A stretch of 64,000 nt of DNA from Sipunculus nudus (GCA_026874595.1 CM049316.1:57669676-57733675), one strand, 5' to 3'. Positions 46,334-59,449 are shown, counted from the first letter of the stretch. Notes: generated from the letters alone by a model not told the origin. Made by a program: numbers and translations.

Positions 46334-49300
46334 CCTCGGATTAGAGAGCAACCAAAAATAGCGACCACTTGTTCACGGTCCGATTCTAAGACCACACATT
46401 TAAATAAGAATTGTATAACCAGATGACTGTTTCTACAAATTGTTGTATATTAAAATTCCGTATAATGTATTGATGTAAGCATGGGAACGTAGATTTAATT
46501 CTTTAAATTGGTCTGTCAGACTTAGTCTGGATAGTTTCCTATAATATCACTGTTTAATGTAGATTTCAAAGACAACGTACCTGCTTACTTGATTTTCTAA
46601 CACTTTGGTCTTTGGAGGCGTGTCCAGTTTTAATATTCATGCACTGATCGACAGGTCTCATAATATTGTAAGGCGAAAGGCCAAAAGCTATCAGGGTGTG
46701 GGACGTAGGCATGAGTATATATACTGTGGGCACATAGTTACATGGTGAATCAGTATACATCTCTACAAAGTTGCACAGTCATAATACGTTCAATATATAA
46801 CATTGTCACCTACACCATTAAATCATCATCTAAATAAGCATTGTCGACACACTCGCATCACCATCACTGCTATGACATGAATAGTATCACTATTAACATA
46901 AATATGATAATTTTTCTTTCATTCTCATTATCATCACTTTTAAACACTTATTTTATGATGAACGGCACAGTTGACTTCTCTAGGTCTCACTTGTTTCTAA
47001 TAAACTAAACTAAAAAATACATATACACCTATATACAATGTACCTAAATCTGAAATTCGATACTAGCAATTCATTGATACACAGACATATAAAGCCTGTG
47101 GATAATAACCACTTAACAGCGTGACCGTGATATTTATTGAAGACACCGGTTCATACATACTCCACAATGTACTCAATGTCGGTCGTGTAAGCAGCAAACT
47201 ATAGGTCGGCATCTGTCACACCACAGGGGAAGAATGTCAAATACCACAAAGTATATAAACAAGCTGACAAATCCTTTTATTTATACTAATTTTTTACATA
47301 TAAAAAAGCGGCACGCATTTTCTTTAAATTTCCCAATCAATTTCCCTTTTCCTACAAACGAAAATATGATTAAGAATAAATTTAAATTTTGCTTGATCCG
47401 CATGATTTATCTGCATTATATTATTTGATAAAGATATTTGAATACATTTTAAATATATTAAAAAAAATCTATACTTTATATAAATTATATTACATTTTTT
47501 ATTATTTACGTTATTTTTGCCCGATTTGAGTACCTGAAATACATTACTGTCTTCTTGAAGGGAAGTTACCAAAATATTTCTTTATTACATAATTATTACC
47601 ACCATAATATTAAAAAAATATTTGTCAAATCAAATATTCAAACTAAATTTCGTATAAATAAATATACATGTAAAAAACCCAAAGATTAATTAAGGAGTAT
47701 AAGTGTCACGATTATCAAACTGTTATATGAATAGCCCTCTGCAGCTGATGTTTTTTTTCAGTGGTACAAAACCTGATTTTTTTTTTTTTATTTTCTTAAT
47801 ATTCGATAAAAAATGTGTGACTGTTAAAATTTGTGCCAAATTTTCAAAAAATAAATATAAAAAAACGGATAATTACATTTATTCACATACAATATTGACG
47901 CTGAAAGAAGTGATTAAGAGATTATCAAGTTTTCATCGATGTTTCCTGTCCCGCATGCAGGACTGCCCGGGTTCGACCCCTTCTGGTGCTGGTCACGTGA
48001 CTGTCCGCTTTAGAGGGGTTTCACTGTATTATATATAAGAAACGTCATAAACACCGTGAAGACGCTGTAAAATAGGCCGAGATGTCCCATTACAACATAG
48101 ACATAAATAATTGTAATCCGTATGGAGTACCAGACGTCGCTACCTTACCGGTATCAGGAACAATACGCGGCAATTTACCCTGCAACGGATCCCCATTTTC
48201 TAATATTACATAAAGAGTTTGGTATATCAGAAGTTAAAGGAAAATCGTACAAAAGAACACCCAGGATCAGGCAAATAACCCGTTCTTGCGTTTGAACAGG
48301 TCCGTGACTGAGGCCGGGTTCGCCAGGGATGAGGTTTCTGTGTCCCGGGTTCCCACTGGCATTGTTTATGAAAAATGGCGCTGCAACAGATCTTTCGCGA
48401 AATTTTCCAAAATATGTTAATTTCTCAGTGTTTATGGAAAAATGGCCCACATAAGCATCGCGTCCTCCACTTCGAAATCATAAACGGGCATTTCATAAAC
48501 GTGTCCGTGCACTTAGGAGTTGCGTAACATGGACATTTGCCAATATGCCAATTATAGCACACTTTAGAATATTACATTAAACTTTTCAACGTTACCCGTC
48601 AATATATGAACGCTGCAGACTAAAAAGATTTTTCCGTGTGAAAGGGACAGATTTCCTCTACAACGACAGGGGGTGTTTCAGGAACGTTAGAATGACGGTG
48701 AATAATTGCTTGGCCTGGTGTCATTGGTTGCCTGACATGAGTGATGGATAATCGGGGGTTTTCCGTAAAGCAGGGCTTTAGAGTTGGTATTGATATCTAT
48801 GACCTAGAAGAGAAGGATATAATATACCAAATCTTGGACAGGGAGTCAAGATGGAGGTTGTATCACTAGACTGGTACGTACTTTCTCTCATTTGTCCCGT
48901 TTTACGTAAGTAAATCTCATCGACGAGTATGATACAAGACAATTTTCTAAATGGCTTTAACAGCTCATGGAATTCAACAGCGTATGGATATCAACAGCAG
49001 CTGAACTCTGCAGTGCCTGCACGCCACTCAAGTGTGAAAGCTTATGTTACAGTATATGAGCCAGATCAAAACTGTTTTTGTTTTTGTCGGCTTTTTGAGG
49101 GACCACGTTTCAAAACTTTCGGACCACATTCACATTACCATTATTATGATAACAGAATGACTGACATACTCTCCTGAATTCGACAATATTACAAACGATA
49201 ACATTTGACCATAGAACATTTTACCTTTCACACCACATTTAGCAAATATAATAAAGTTTATGATAATTTTACCATTACTTAAAAAAATGAAGAATGACAT

Positions 49301-49680
49301 AATTATATATATTAACATTTATACACAAATTCAATCTGGAAATACAATAGAAATTACGTACCTGGAACCAGAGAACAAGAACAGTACAGCTAGTTGAAGA
49401 CTTGTCTGCCAAGTGATGTGCAAACTTGGCGGCAAATTATGCAGGTACTCTTTTATCATGTAAATGAAGAACGTTTCTAAATAATTAAATTAGTGTCACA
49501 ATAACGTATAAGAACTGGGTAGTGTTTTGTTATTTATTATAACGTTTACTATTACATCAAATATAATTATACCTTGTTACTGCACACAAACTGGCGAAAT
49601 GTAATTACCAGGTCAAAGATTACAATCAAAATTAACACCTGTACACGGATCACAACAATTATATAACCACCACAACTGAC
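46334..49680. other. Intergenic DNA, no gene recognised
   Basis: About 3.3 kb of AT-rich DNA. At 47965-47985 GCCCGGGTTCGACCCC is box B-like and may be a SINE scrap. No frame carries a recognisable domain. Confidence 0.3.
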
Positions 49681-49694
49681 GGCGTTTTACCCAG

Positions 49695-49697
<3 letters not shown>

Positions 49698-49728
<31 letters not shown>
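49698..49728. repeat. (TA)n microsatellite
   Basis: Simple TA run. Confidence 0.95.
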
Positions 49729-49735
<7 letters not shown>

Positions 49736-49862
49736 ATTAATTAATGTTGAGTTAGTTTGACTTCACCTGATGGTTCTACAGTACTGTTTCATGGGAGCAA
49801 TGTTGAGGTTGCTCTCACTCGTCAGGTACTAAATAATTATAATACGCTCACACATGGTACAG

Positions 49863-49865
<3 letters not shown>

Positions 49866-49927
<62 letters not shown>

Positions 49928-50031
49928 AAGAGAGAGAGAGAGACAGAGAGAGAGAGACAGAGAGAGAGAGAGACAGTCAGAGAGACAGACAGAGAGTATA
50001 TACATTGCTTCTCTGGATATACATTCAATAC

Positions 50032-50081
<50 letters not shown>

Positions 50082-50110
50082 AGAGAGAGAGAGAGGAGGA
50101 AAGAGAGAGA
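49866..50110. repeat. Compound (TA)n(GA)n...(TA)n(GA)n microsatellite
   Basis: TA run 49866-49898, then GA/CAGA-rich sequence to about 49996, a 35-base break, then another TA run 50032-50078 and GA-rich sequence to 50110. Long Arg/Glu or Ser/Leu frames over it are artefacts. Confidence 0.95.
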
Positions 50111-50729
50111 CGATTGAGGTTTTGGTAACTTCTAGCATTTAGGTGGCTTTTGGAATGTTCCAGGAAAGCTTTATGGCAGCAGACATTTCTTTCTTCAGGA
50201 TATATATTGATCTTTTGTGATCTGATACCTATAGGGACCTTCTTGTAATTCACAACTACACACTTTAAACTTTGGAATAGATAACACACGTGCGTGTGTG
50301 CAGAAAACTCGTCTATCAAAATTAGTCTCTTGCCAAAACTTGGTATGTGACCAAAGTTCAGCTTGAGCAATCCCTATAGCAATTATATCGTCTTTATGTG
50401 ATCCACAGATAAAGGATTCATTTCAAAGCACACGACGACCGTATCTTCAGATCATGTACAACAAACTTACGCCGGTCCGCGTTCTGCTATGGGTATTGGA
50501 ACTCGGGTTCACTCGTGCAGTACACGGCACCTGATCGAGGTAAAAGGCCCGTGCAGTTCGGGAGAGTTTGAAAGCGTTTGACAGTATAGTGAGCGTGAAT
50601 GCACCGTACGCAGTGGACGGTACTTAGCTCTGATTAAAGTTGCCAGCTGATCGGCCAGCTGATTGCAAGAGGGAATTGTGCAGTTTATAATTAGGAAACC
50701 TAACAGTAGTTTATACTGTGAACAGCAAC

Positions 50730-53700
50730 ATGTTTTTTACCAGTGTTAAGCTAATCCATTTTTTGCCGCTGTGTTTGTTTGTCAAGTACAGCGTATGTGA
50801 TCCGGAGTACAACAGTACAGAAGTCGGCTCTACTATTATACATGATGGGCCGGTACAACTTTTTTTCACGCCAGAGGAAATAAGACCAATTCTGGAAGGC
50901 AACATAGTGACAGTGTATGTGAATTATACGATACAAAATCCTGCTGACGGGCCGCTGGAATTACATGTCCGTTGCCGGGATGAATGGATTGCTAAGGTTG
51001 ATGGAAATTCCCTATTTCGATTATCAGCAGATGATGCCACGGATGTTGCCACCAAGAATGGTACACTTATTCGTATTACAGGCCTCTTCCTCGGCCGGAC
51101 TGTACTTCAGTTTCGTGTTCGACCTGCAAGTGCCACCACCTCAGAGTCTAATTTGTATCGTTACGGTAATTCTTCAGCAGACGACAGGTAATATTACCAT
51201 AGTTTCCTAAACGAAATTACTTGGTATAGTTTATCCTACCAAAAAAATCATATTTTCTGATTATGACTCTCTGCTAAAAACAAGATGAACTTTCCCATTT
51301 TTTACTTCTAATAATTATTAGATTTTTAGCCCTGTTATTGACTGAGGACCTATGACATTCAAATGCTTGAATCGACCATACTTTTATGTAGAACAAACTT
51401 TTGCACGTTTTTCCAGGAATTAATCTTATGTAAAAATTTTTAGTGCCCTTTTCCCTATCTAACCATACACACACTCATGTTATGCGTCTTATTTTCCATT
51501 CGTACTCCACCCCATATTGTTGTATAGCTGAATACGGTAATAGCTAATAACCCCTTTACAAAATGTCGGATTCTATCCTTTCATGGACAGTCACGTGACG
51601 TTCATGGCTACCATCACAACGATCCACGTGACTTCGTTGGGGGGGGCTGGGTAGGCCTATTTCTTCATGTAAAATTACTTGTACGTCTGTGCGCACTGGG
51701 TTTCTGCCGTGCCCAGTCATTTATACACACATTCTTATAACATGGCGTAATCCGTTGGGGGATTTTTTTTTTCCTTCTGAGAGTGTCAATATTTTTTTTA
51801 TTATTTAATGTGACGTTACCATCATATTACGCAATGTGGCTTATGACAATTACACGACGTTGCATCCTTTCCAATTATTTTCGACTGGTCATTCAAAATC
51901 ATCAATATTTATCAGGTGTACAGGTAAAATAAACGCCAGATCTCATGTTCAGATAAGTATACAGACGCTTATTCCCATTTAAAACGGGTTTTAATAGTGT
52001 GCTTATGAGCACCGAGGAATCCTCTTGGAATTTCCGAGACCTTTTATTTGTAAATTCCAGCTTTAATTTGCTCTTTATAAATATTTGGCCTGGCCCAGTT
52101 GCAGCACAATAGTAACAGCCATTGCAGCTTCTACGCCCGGACTATAACCGGTAGGCGTAGGCATATTGTTATACCAGTATAAAAGCCAGCAATTCACCTC
52201 CTTTTCTATAGAATTTGTGATTTCAGGTTTACTCTGCGTACAAATTAATGAACTGTTGAAAATTCATGCTAAGACAAGTTAATTATTATAACGTCTCTGT
52301 GATGGATGTATGAGCTGGTTTCTCAGGGATTATGATGTTATATAAATTTAAAGGCTACCAAAAGCGGCATTAATAAAATCATCCGCTTATACATAAGCAA
52401 CTGAGCAATGAAAGATCTTCAGTAATTGTTGATTCAGATATTAACTAGAGGTTGATTTTTTTTCACATTATTGTCGACCACTGTACATTAAGCAGTTTAA
52501 GAGTAATACGATTTACGTAATCGTCTTGTGAACGTTCGTGTGTAATAGTGAGACTACTGAAAGACCAGAAGCGCCGTTCTACATGCTGTTCACATATAAG
52601 TCGTCACTCAACCCAAGCCACTGAACACGCACAAACATATCGTCACGTTTGGTTTGTAAGCCGTATACTTTACTATTAATACAATTAAGCCTATTCTAAA
52701 CAACAACCCTTCACTTGCGGAACCTCTTAAGCATGTATAGCCTCTACACTTAACCTAGATTTGCATCATCATTTGGGAGTCGGCAGTTTTTTTTCTGCAG
52801 TGTGATGTAAATGTGTAAGTCAAGTTTTGTTACGGTGTTCGACCTTATCTGCAGTGTAATCCAAATATATAAGTCAGGATTTATTACGGGGCTCAACCTT
52901 TTCTACAGTGTAATGCAAATGAATAAGTCAGGTTTTGTGACGTTGTTCGACCTTTTCTGCAGTATGGTGTAAATGTGTAAGTCAGGTTTTGTTTCGTTGT
53001 TCGACCTTTTCTACCGTGTGATAAAAATGTGTAAGTCAGGTTTTTTTACGTTGTTCGACCTTTCCTACAGTGTTGTGTAAATGAATAAGTCAGGTTTTGT
53101 GACGTTGTTCGACCTTTTCTGCAGTATGATGTAAATCAGGTTTTGTTACGGTCTTCGAACTTTTCTGCAGTGTTATGTAAATGTGTAAGTCAGGTTTTGT
53201 TACGTTGTTCGGCCCTAACTGCAGTGTACATGTATGTCAGGTTTCGTTACAGTGTTCGACCTTATATGTTGTGTAATGTAAATGTATAAGTCATGTTTTG
53301 TTACGGTGTTTGACTTAATCTGCAATGTAGTGTAAATTTGTAAGTCTGGTTTTTATTATGGTGTTCGAACATTTCGACTTCATCTATTTGTTTCTTCCCT
53401 CCAAGGTGGGATGCAGACATTCACATATCCAGGTTCCTTTGTAGAATATAATAGTGAATACAGTGTTTCGTATTTTCTGTAATATATGACCCCAAAATAC
53501 TACCATTTTATTATTGTTTGATTATTGGGACTTGTCTAGATTTAATAAATCTCTGGTCAGTGGGATGTGTTTATGTATGCCTTGGTTATTTTCTGTAGTT
53601 TTAGAAATTATTCTGTTAAACTTTGATAATTTTAGATGTAACTAATCATTCAAGTACCACATAAATATTTGTTTTATTTGCAATGTAATATATTTTTTGT

Positions 53701-54643
53701 TTTATAAACATGCATCTAGACCGGTGACATGATTTAACAGCTTAATCAACTGCAGTGATTAACCCTTAAATTGTTAGACCATTTGGGTTCGGTCAAAGTT
53801 CAAATCAGGAACGTTGTAGGTTATACAATAACTAGAGTAGAACCCCTTATGACGACCACCCATCTGTGACGACGGGCTCTTATGTTCATTGCACACATGG
53901 TAACTGTGCATCAGCATCTGACGTGATGTACTCTGTGATGTTTGTGTCTCTTAATGGTGGTGGTGTCACATGCATTTAACAATTATTCCAAGTCAAAGCT
54001 TATCTGTCTGTTTACATGTCTGTTTGTTGCGTACAAAATATCTAAAGACCTCCTGCAACATATGCTTCGAAATTTATCAAAATTCCTATAATTTCCTAAT
54101 GAAGGTTGGTCAATTCTTTAAGTTGATCCGGATCAAGTTGGTGACACAAGGTTGTCTGTACGTAGGTATGTTAGGTGTACACACGGTTTCTCAGAATGTC
54201 ACCAATAAAATTATAAATGAGGACATTGGAATTTCAAGTCTTGAAGTTGACGTGGATGCAAGGAAGTGTTTATTAAATTTAAAAGTGAATTTAGTGGGGT
54301 AATGAAATGATGAGTTCAATCGTGTGAAGGTGAACAGAGTATGAACGATCCGTTGGCGTAGGTATGCGCTGTCTTATTACTCTTTAGATATAATTTATCT
54401 TTCAGATCCGGGTTGATAACGGACGTAGAAGGATGGAAGGAGTTACCGGTGGAGTACCAAGTCCCCGTGATGCGGAGACCGAGGATCCTGGACAAGGTTT
54501 TCCAAGGGGTCGTCTTCATTTTCGTCTTCATCGCCAACGGAATGATGGGATGCAAAATTGATCTCTCGGTCGTTAAGGAGGTCCTGAAAAGACCGATAGC
54601 TCCTGCCATTGGTTTCTTCTGCCAGTTCCTGTTCATGCCTAGT
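50730..54643 (+). CDS. SLC10-family transporter, SLC10A3/A5-like (gene 3), 5' part only
   Basis: Two coding exons on the plus strand: 50730-51187 (donor CAG before GTAATA) and 54406-54643 (after TTTCAG; donor GTGAGT at 54644). They join in phase 2 and end in phase 0, giving 232 residues. A signal peptide (MFFTSVKLIHFLPLCLFVKY) leads into an extracellular domain with NST, NYT and NGT sites; GLFLGRTVLQF (118-128) corresponds to KQFGRTVV in gene 1. Exon 2 encodes the first membrane helix (VVFIFVFIANG), CKIDLSVVKEVLKRPIAPAI and FFCQFLFMPS, exactly where genes 1 and 2 have their first exon end. This gene therefore has one extra intron (3.2 kb) in the N-terminal domain. The 172-nt SPGGGG exon and the ETGxQN exon were not found in the next 9.3 kb: they lie beyond the window or the gene is broken. 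It points away from gene 2, the opposite direction to genes 1 and 2. Confidence 0.8.
51188..52790. other. First part of intron 1 of gene 3
   Basis: Non-coding. It contains a poly-G run (51640-51647). No element was recognised by eye in this part. Confidence 0.35.
52792..53378 (+). repeat. ~54-bp minisatellite in intron 1 of gene 3
   Basis: About eleven diverged units. Consensus parts: TCTGCAGTGT(A/G)(A/G)TGTAAATG, TGTAAGTCAGGTTTTGTTAC and G(T/G)TGTTCGACCTT. Some units are shortened (for example near 53130 and 53220). Confidence 0.9.
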
Positions 54644-54699
54644 GTGAGTATTTCTCTTTTTTGCTTATCAATCTACGTCTGAATATTTCATAGGTTCAT

Positions 54700-54910
54700 T
54701 TGTAACAGAGGCGAATCCAGGACTTGATAAGGAGGGGTCCAACAAATGACTGCATGAACGATAATGACAAAACCTAAAGATAGGTCCCCAGGTCCGAAAA
54801 GGGGGAGGGGGTTCAAGGCCACAAAAATTGACCTAAAACATAAAATAAGGCGACGGCGGCTTACTTAGGAAGAGGATCCGGTCCTTCTAGAACCCCCCCC
54901 CCCCCGATCT
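54700..54910. other. Old G/C-run repeat with CGAATCCAGGA motif
   Basis: GGCGAATCCAGGACTTGATAAGGAGGGG resembles the reverse of the CCTGAATCCGCCCCTGA motif seen elsewhere in the window. A poly-C run follows at 54893-54905. Confidence 0.35.
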
Positions 54911-54927
54911 GCGTCTGTGTCATACCC

Positions 54928-55200
54928 ACCGGCTTCCGAGGTTGAGGGGTAGAGCACAGGACTCAAATCTCTGTGTTCGAAAGTTCGAATCTCAACCGAG
55001 GAGCGGTGAGATTTTTCAAGGTCCGTTAGCACCAAGGGCGGTGCGCTCTGCAGGGTTAATTGGACTGCTGTGCCCCGAAGCCGTGTTTCGCTCACACACG
55101 AGTTTGTTTTTCGGGGGTTCCTCGGTGTAACGCACCCAATGCCCGCAGGTGCGTTACGCTGAATCTGGTTGACGCCAGGGTTATCATGTGTTTCTGCCTT
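54928..55200 (+). mobile_element. tRNA-derived SINE of a second family
   Basis: CCGGCTTCCGAGGTTGAGGG then GTAGAGCAC is box A-like (54930-54958), and GTTCGAAAGTTCGAATCTC (54974-54992) is box B-like. The tRNA-like part can fold as an arm ending in CAACCGAGG. The body (GTTAGCACCAAGGGCGGTGC, CCCCGAAGCCGTGTTTCGC) does not match the SINE copies A-C, so this is another family. The 3' boundary is not certain. Confidence 0.65.
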
Positions 55201-55289
55201 GTCACGAAATGGAGTGGAATTCTTGTTACGTCGGTACTAAAGACAACTTATTTAAAAACTAGAAATCTGGATTCTAAAAATGGTTAGGA

Positions 55290-55560
55290 TGTTCCAAACC
55301 CGTGTTTGCCTTCACTTATTCGGCCAATATTCACAGGTTCATTAATGCATATGGGACTGTACGTTTGTGAATATTCCTTGATGATGTCCCTGAATCCAAA
55401 TCATGTGTCGGATTCCCAACAATATATAATCGATTCTTCATAGGCCCATTCTCCAAATGCCCTGAAAATGTCATGTGATTCCTTTCATGATAGCGTGTTG
55501 TGTGAACAAACAAACACAAACACATACACGCAAGCACAAACGAACGATGAAAAACGCATA
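55290..55560 (+). repeat. Dispersed ~270-bp repeat, copy 1
   Basis: TTTGCCTTCACTTATTCGGC, CATTAATGCATA, TATTCCTTGATGATGTCCCTGA, AATCGATTCTTCATAGGCCC, ATGCCCTGAAAATGTCATG, ending in an ACAAACACA-rich stretch and ACGAACGATGAAAAACGCAT. It matches 58490-58795 and 60285-60530 in the same orientation. Confidence 0.8.
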
Positions 55561-57105
55561 CTATCATAGCAAAGGAAAAAAACCTTTGTCGTACTCAGCC
55601 CATTGAACTGACAAAAAATCAGGGCAGTTTCTCAAATGCTCCTGATGGGCGGACGGACTGCAACCTGTGTACTACAGAACACGCAGGGACATAATGTCTG
55701 ACTAGGCCGAGTTCTGTCGGACCAATGAACTGTCAGAACAATGGACAGTCGGACCGATGGGCACATTATACCAGAGGAATCAAGTTTATTATAAACCAAA
55801 TCAGTATGTATTCAAAGATATTCTCTCTGACGGTTTGTTATATGGTTAGGTGATATCTACATTTCGAATAAATCACACACGTTCTCGTTTTGTCCCTGGC
55901 AAGTAATGTGATGGCCCTGTTTTACAGTTCGTTATATGGTCGTGTGATATCCAAATTGTCGTTTGACAAGAGCACAGAAACTTGTATGTCAATACAAGTC
56001 AATATAGAATATGTCAATATAGAAGACAACCTGGTCGGGACAGGGTAACCTTACGCATAGATTTGATTACTTGTCTGCTGTGTACATTATGTGGACAAAA
56101 AGATATTCGGGTTATCCTTGACAAATTCTCAAGTTCTTTCATATAGCAAATAAAAAAGGGAAGGGTATCTAGGTGCAAGTTTTATTAACCACAATTCCGT
56201 CCGAAAACCGTAGCATCTGGAATTCCCGTATCTGATGTAAGGATGTGGTTGTAAAAACAATAGTCATAGTATCAAATAACACAACGTCGATCTTGCTGAA
56301 AACTATCAGACAAAAGGTGATGTAATCATCTATAAACATACTATAAAGATATATTTCATGGGTATATGTTTATGATGTAAACTGACAGTTGCTTTAAAAA
56401 TTGCGTCTTACAAATCTGTTTAGATAATTTCTAGGTTAGAACCAGACTGTTTCTACAGAAATCATGCTAATTAATTCCTGATGATGTTATATTATTGGTC
56501 GAAAATATTCCTTAACTATTCCTTCAACCTTTGACTCAACATGGGTCTACAAAACTAGTGTATTAAATTGTTCTTGCCGTCAGTGTACAAATACAGTAAA
56601 TAAACAATACTTAGACGTACAATTTTGCACATGTATACCCGGTTATTCGCTTATTCGTTATTCAGAACAACTTGGCCTGAGTAAGCTTATCACGTAATAA
56701 AAAGGTTTATTGATTTAACAGAGCTTTTGAACTTGTTTACCCTGAACAGGTGTTCTATCTAGGACGCTACAACCCGTCCCAAATCGTCCTCAAGCACGGG
56801 CAGATAAATCAGATAAGCTCCACAGCATAACTGTTCTTGATATTGTCATAAAATTAAGAAGATTGGGTTCGATTATCTGCTAGAGTGTCTTGAAGATATA
56901 GACCTTTAATTACGTTTTTTTTTTTATTTTTTTTTGTGTGTATGACAACAGTTTCTGTCGATAAGCGTTAACTCGGCTAGTGTTACCTAGAGTGCATTCA
57001 TTTTACTCGCGCAAGGGGAATGGAAGTTATGCATCTTTATATCAATAATGTTGTCACACTTGGGATATTGAAATTTATTTTAACACCTTTTCCTCCCACT
57101 GATTA
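55561..57105. other. Intergenic or intronic DNA, nothing recognised
   Basis: If gene 3 continues past the window this would be its intron 2. Short GTCGGACC-type direct repeats occur at 55715-55760 (TCTGTCGGACCAATGAACTGTC, then AGTCGGACCGATGG). No exon matching the SLC10 core was seen. Confidence 0.35.
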
Positions 57106-57172
57106 TGTGTGAGAGACAGAGAGAGAGAGAGAGAGACAGGGAAAGAGAGGGAGACAGACAGACAGAGAGAGT
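57106..57172. repeat. (GA)n-rich microsatellite
   Basis: GAGAGACAGAGAGAG-type run with interspersed CAGA and GGGA units. Confidence 0.9.
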
Positions 57173-58489
57173 TGGCTTACATACACAGGCTTCTAGTTCT
57201 TTCAAGAGAAGGGCTGTGCTCATTACACAAAAATAGAATGCAGTCAGGGGCTACATGCAGCCTCCGCCAGCATCCTAATCAAACAGCGACACAGGAAATG
57301 TTTGTCATGTTTCAATAACTCCACCAAAGGTCAGCTCAAACTAGGCCCCTAATGACCCTATCACATGATCATAGGGTAGCAGGATTGACAAAAAAACTAT
57401 ATCTAAATTCAGTCCAATAGTTGTTTTACATTCATGATAGACCATTAAAGTATACCTTATTTTAAATCTGTAACATCGTTCTTTCTGATAGTATACATTT
57501 TTATTTAAATTTTCATTCATTTTCATATGATATTTTAACATTTATTTTTTTTCAAACTTTTATACAAAACACTATTTTAAGCACCCAGTAACAACAAGCC
57601 ATTTTTTAGCAGGTTATCTTGGATCATTCTTAATTGAAACTGAAATTTTAAATTTTGATTCAATAAAACATTTAAAATTTCATTACACAACAAGAAAGAT
57701 ATAAAGTAGAGGGGAAAAAAATTTTAGATATAGTCATGTAGTTCAATATTATTTAACTTAGAAGTGGCTTACTGTGGCTAATTAAAAATTCATTATGTTG
57801 ATCCAGATTACTCCAAAATTTGTGGGTTGATCCTTTAGTCTGAACCCAACCCTCTACACAATCCATCAAAATTAAATAAAATTGCTAACAGACGAACCAA
57901 ATAACTTAGGGGAAAACACAATTCATCGCAACCGAGACACACAGGTCATGTGAATCAACCTGTCTTTTTCCAGTGCCGCAATGATGTTACCACGACCGTT
58001 ATTGGCTTGGCTTAGGCATATAGCCCTGACATAAATCATGGTTGCCCCTTAACCTACTGAGCTACAGTCTGTAACCAGGACGCTGTATCCCTGTTTCATA
58101 CCATCTGTGATCACGGTCAGATAAAAAAGATAAGCTAGCTCAAAGTCATAAAACTTTAGTAGATTATGCTTTCATGTCTGTTTTATTATTACAAAGCATC
58201 GACGCGCAAGTATTGTTTGGAATAGTCTCATGAAGCACGTGTCTGCTGGATGTTAGGGAACCACATGGTCTCAAACGGAGACCTTTCATATTTCATATTT
58301 AAAAAGTGCAACTATTGTTTAGTCAAATATTTTTTTTCCTCACAAAGGACTATGACCTATAGATGTCTCCGTCGTTAAATGGTTGATTAAAATAACCACA
58401 TGATAATGAATGGTTTGCTACTTATATACTGTTAAGTCGTTCAGATCAAAACACGGGTATATGAAAAACCCATAAGTTACTAGAAATCT
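57173..58489. other. Intergenic or intronic DNA, nothing recognised
   Basis: AT-rich, without a domain-bearing frame or clear repeat. Confidence 0.3.
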
Positions 58490-58795
58490 GCATTCCGAGG
58501 AATGCAAGCCTCCCCCATGTTTGCATTCGCTTATGCGACCCATATTTTCAGATTAATTCCTGCATAAGTGACTCTACATTTGTTGATATTCTTTGATGAC
58601 TTTCCCGAATCCGGACCAGGTATTGGGTCAAAACCAAAATCTAATCGATTCTTCATTGGCTATTCCCGATATGCCCTGAAATTTTCACTACATTCCATTC
58701 ATGACTGCGGGAGTTATGTTGTGATCAAACACACATACACAAAACACACACGAACGGGGATGAATGTATACCCTCCTAGAGCAGGCGACAACTTG
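58490..58795 (+). repeat. Dispersed ~270-bp repeat, copy 2
   Basis: Same family as 55290-55560, with TTTGCATTCGCTTATGCGAC, TTGATATTCTTTGATGAC, AATCGATTCTTCATTGGCTA, ATGCCCTGAAATTTTCACTA and ending ACACACACGAACGGGGATGA. Confidence 0.8.
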
Positions 58796-59449
58796 CACAT
58801 TCTTTAAAATCAAGACCAAACCTTGAGGGTAACTTGTGGTTTATATCATACCTTTTCACCTGGCTGTTTAGCCGAGAGTCTTGAGTTCTAAAGAGATGTG
58901 GCTAGACCACTTGCGTGCTGGGCCATGTAGTAAAGTCTAAATAAATATTGTTTGTGAAGACTGAGGGCACGAGGTTGGAAAATGGGACGTGGTGTGGTCC
59001 ATTGACACGCTTATCCAAATATTCAACCGAATATGCTAAGGAACTTATTGAGCTCGTGATCTGAGGTGTTATTGTTACAGGGCCATGTTTAAAATCTGAT
59101 AGACCTAGCAGGAGATAAATTAAACGTTGACGAGTAAAGGTAATTCATGTTGGGCACACGTGGATTTCAGAGACGCGGCGTCTCAACTTATCACATACAT
59201 ATAGGCCTAATAGGCTTTCATACATATTTACAAAAAAGACTGATGCTCGTCATGGTTATGACATGTTTAATGAGATTAAACAGCTAAGTTTTTTCTTGTG
59301 GTTCATAAATCTTTACAATATTATACGGACCGGTGTTCATTACCCCCGGACAATGACCGTTGAAAAATGGATTTGTAACCAATCGACAGTTGAAAAATGT
59401 ATTAAATATAGTCTAACTCGAAATTTTTTTATATACATATATATATATG
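58796..59449. other. Intergenic or intronic DNA, nothing recognised
   Basis: No supported feature. Confidence 0.3.

Noticed and set aside
49757-50370. Long frames on both strands (up to 177 codons)
   Set aside because: Products of compound TA/GA microsatellites; Arg/Glu and Ser/Leu repeats only.
52792-53378. Possible CRISPR array
   Set aside because: The units are contiguous and diverge along their whole length, with no constant repeat plus unique spacers; this is a eukaryotic minisatellite.
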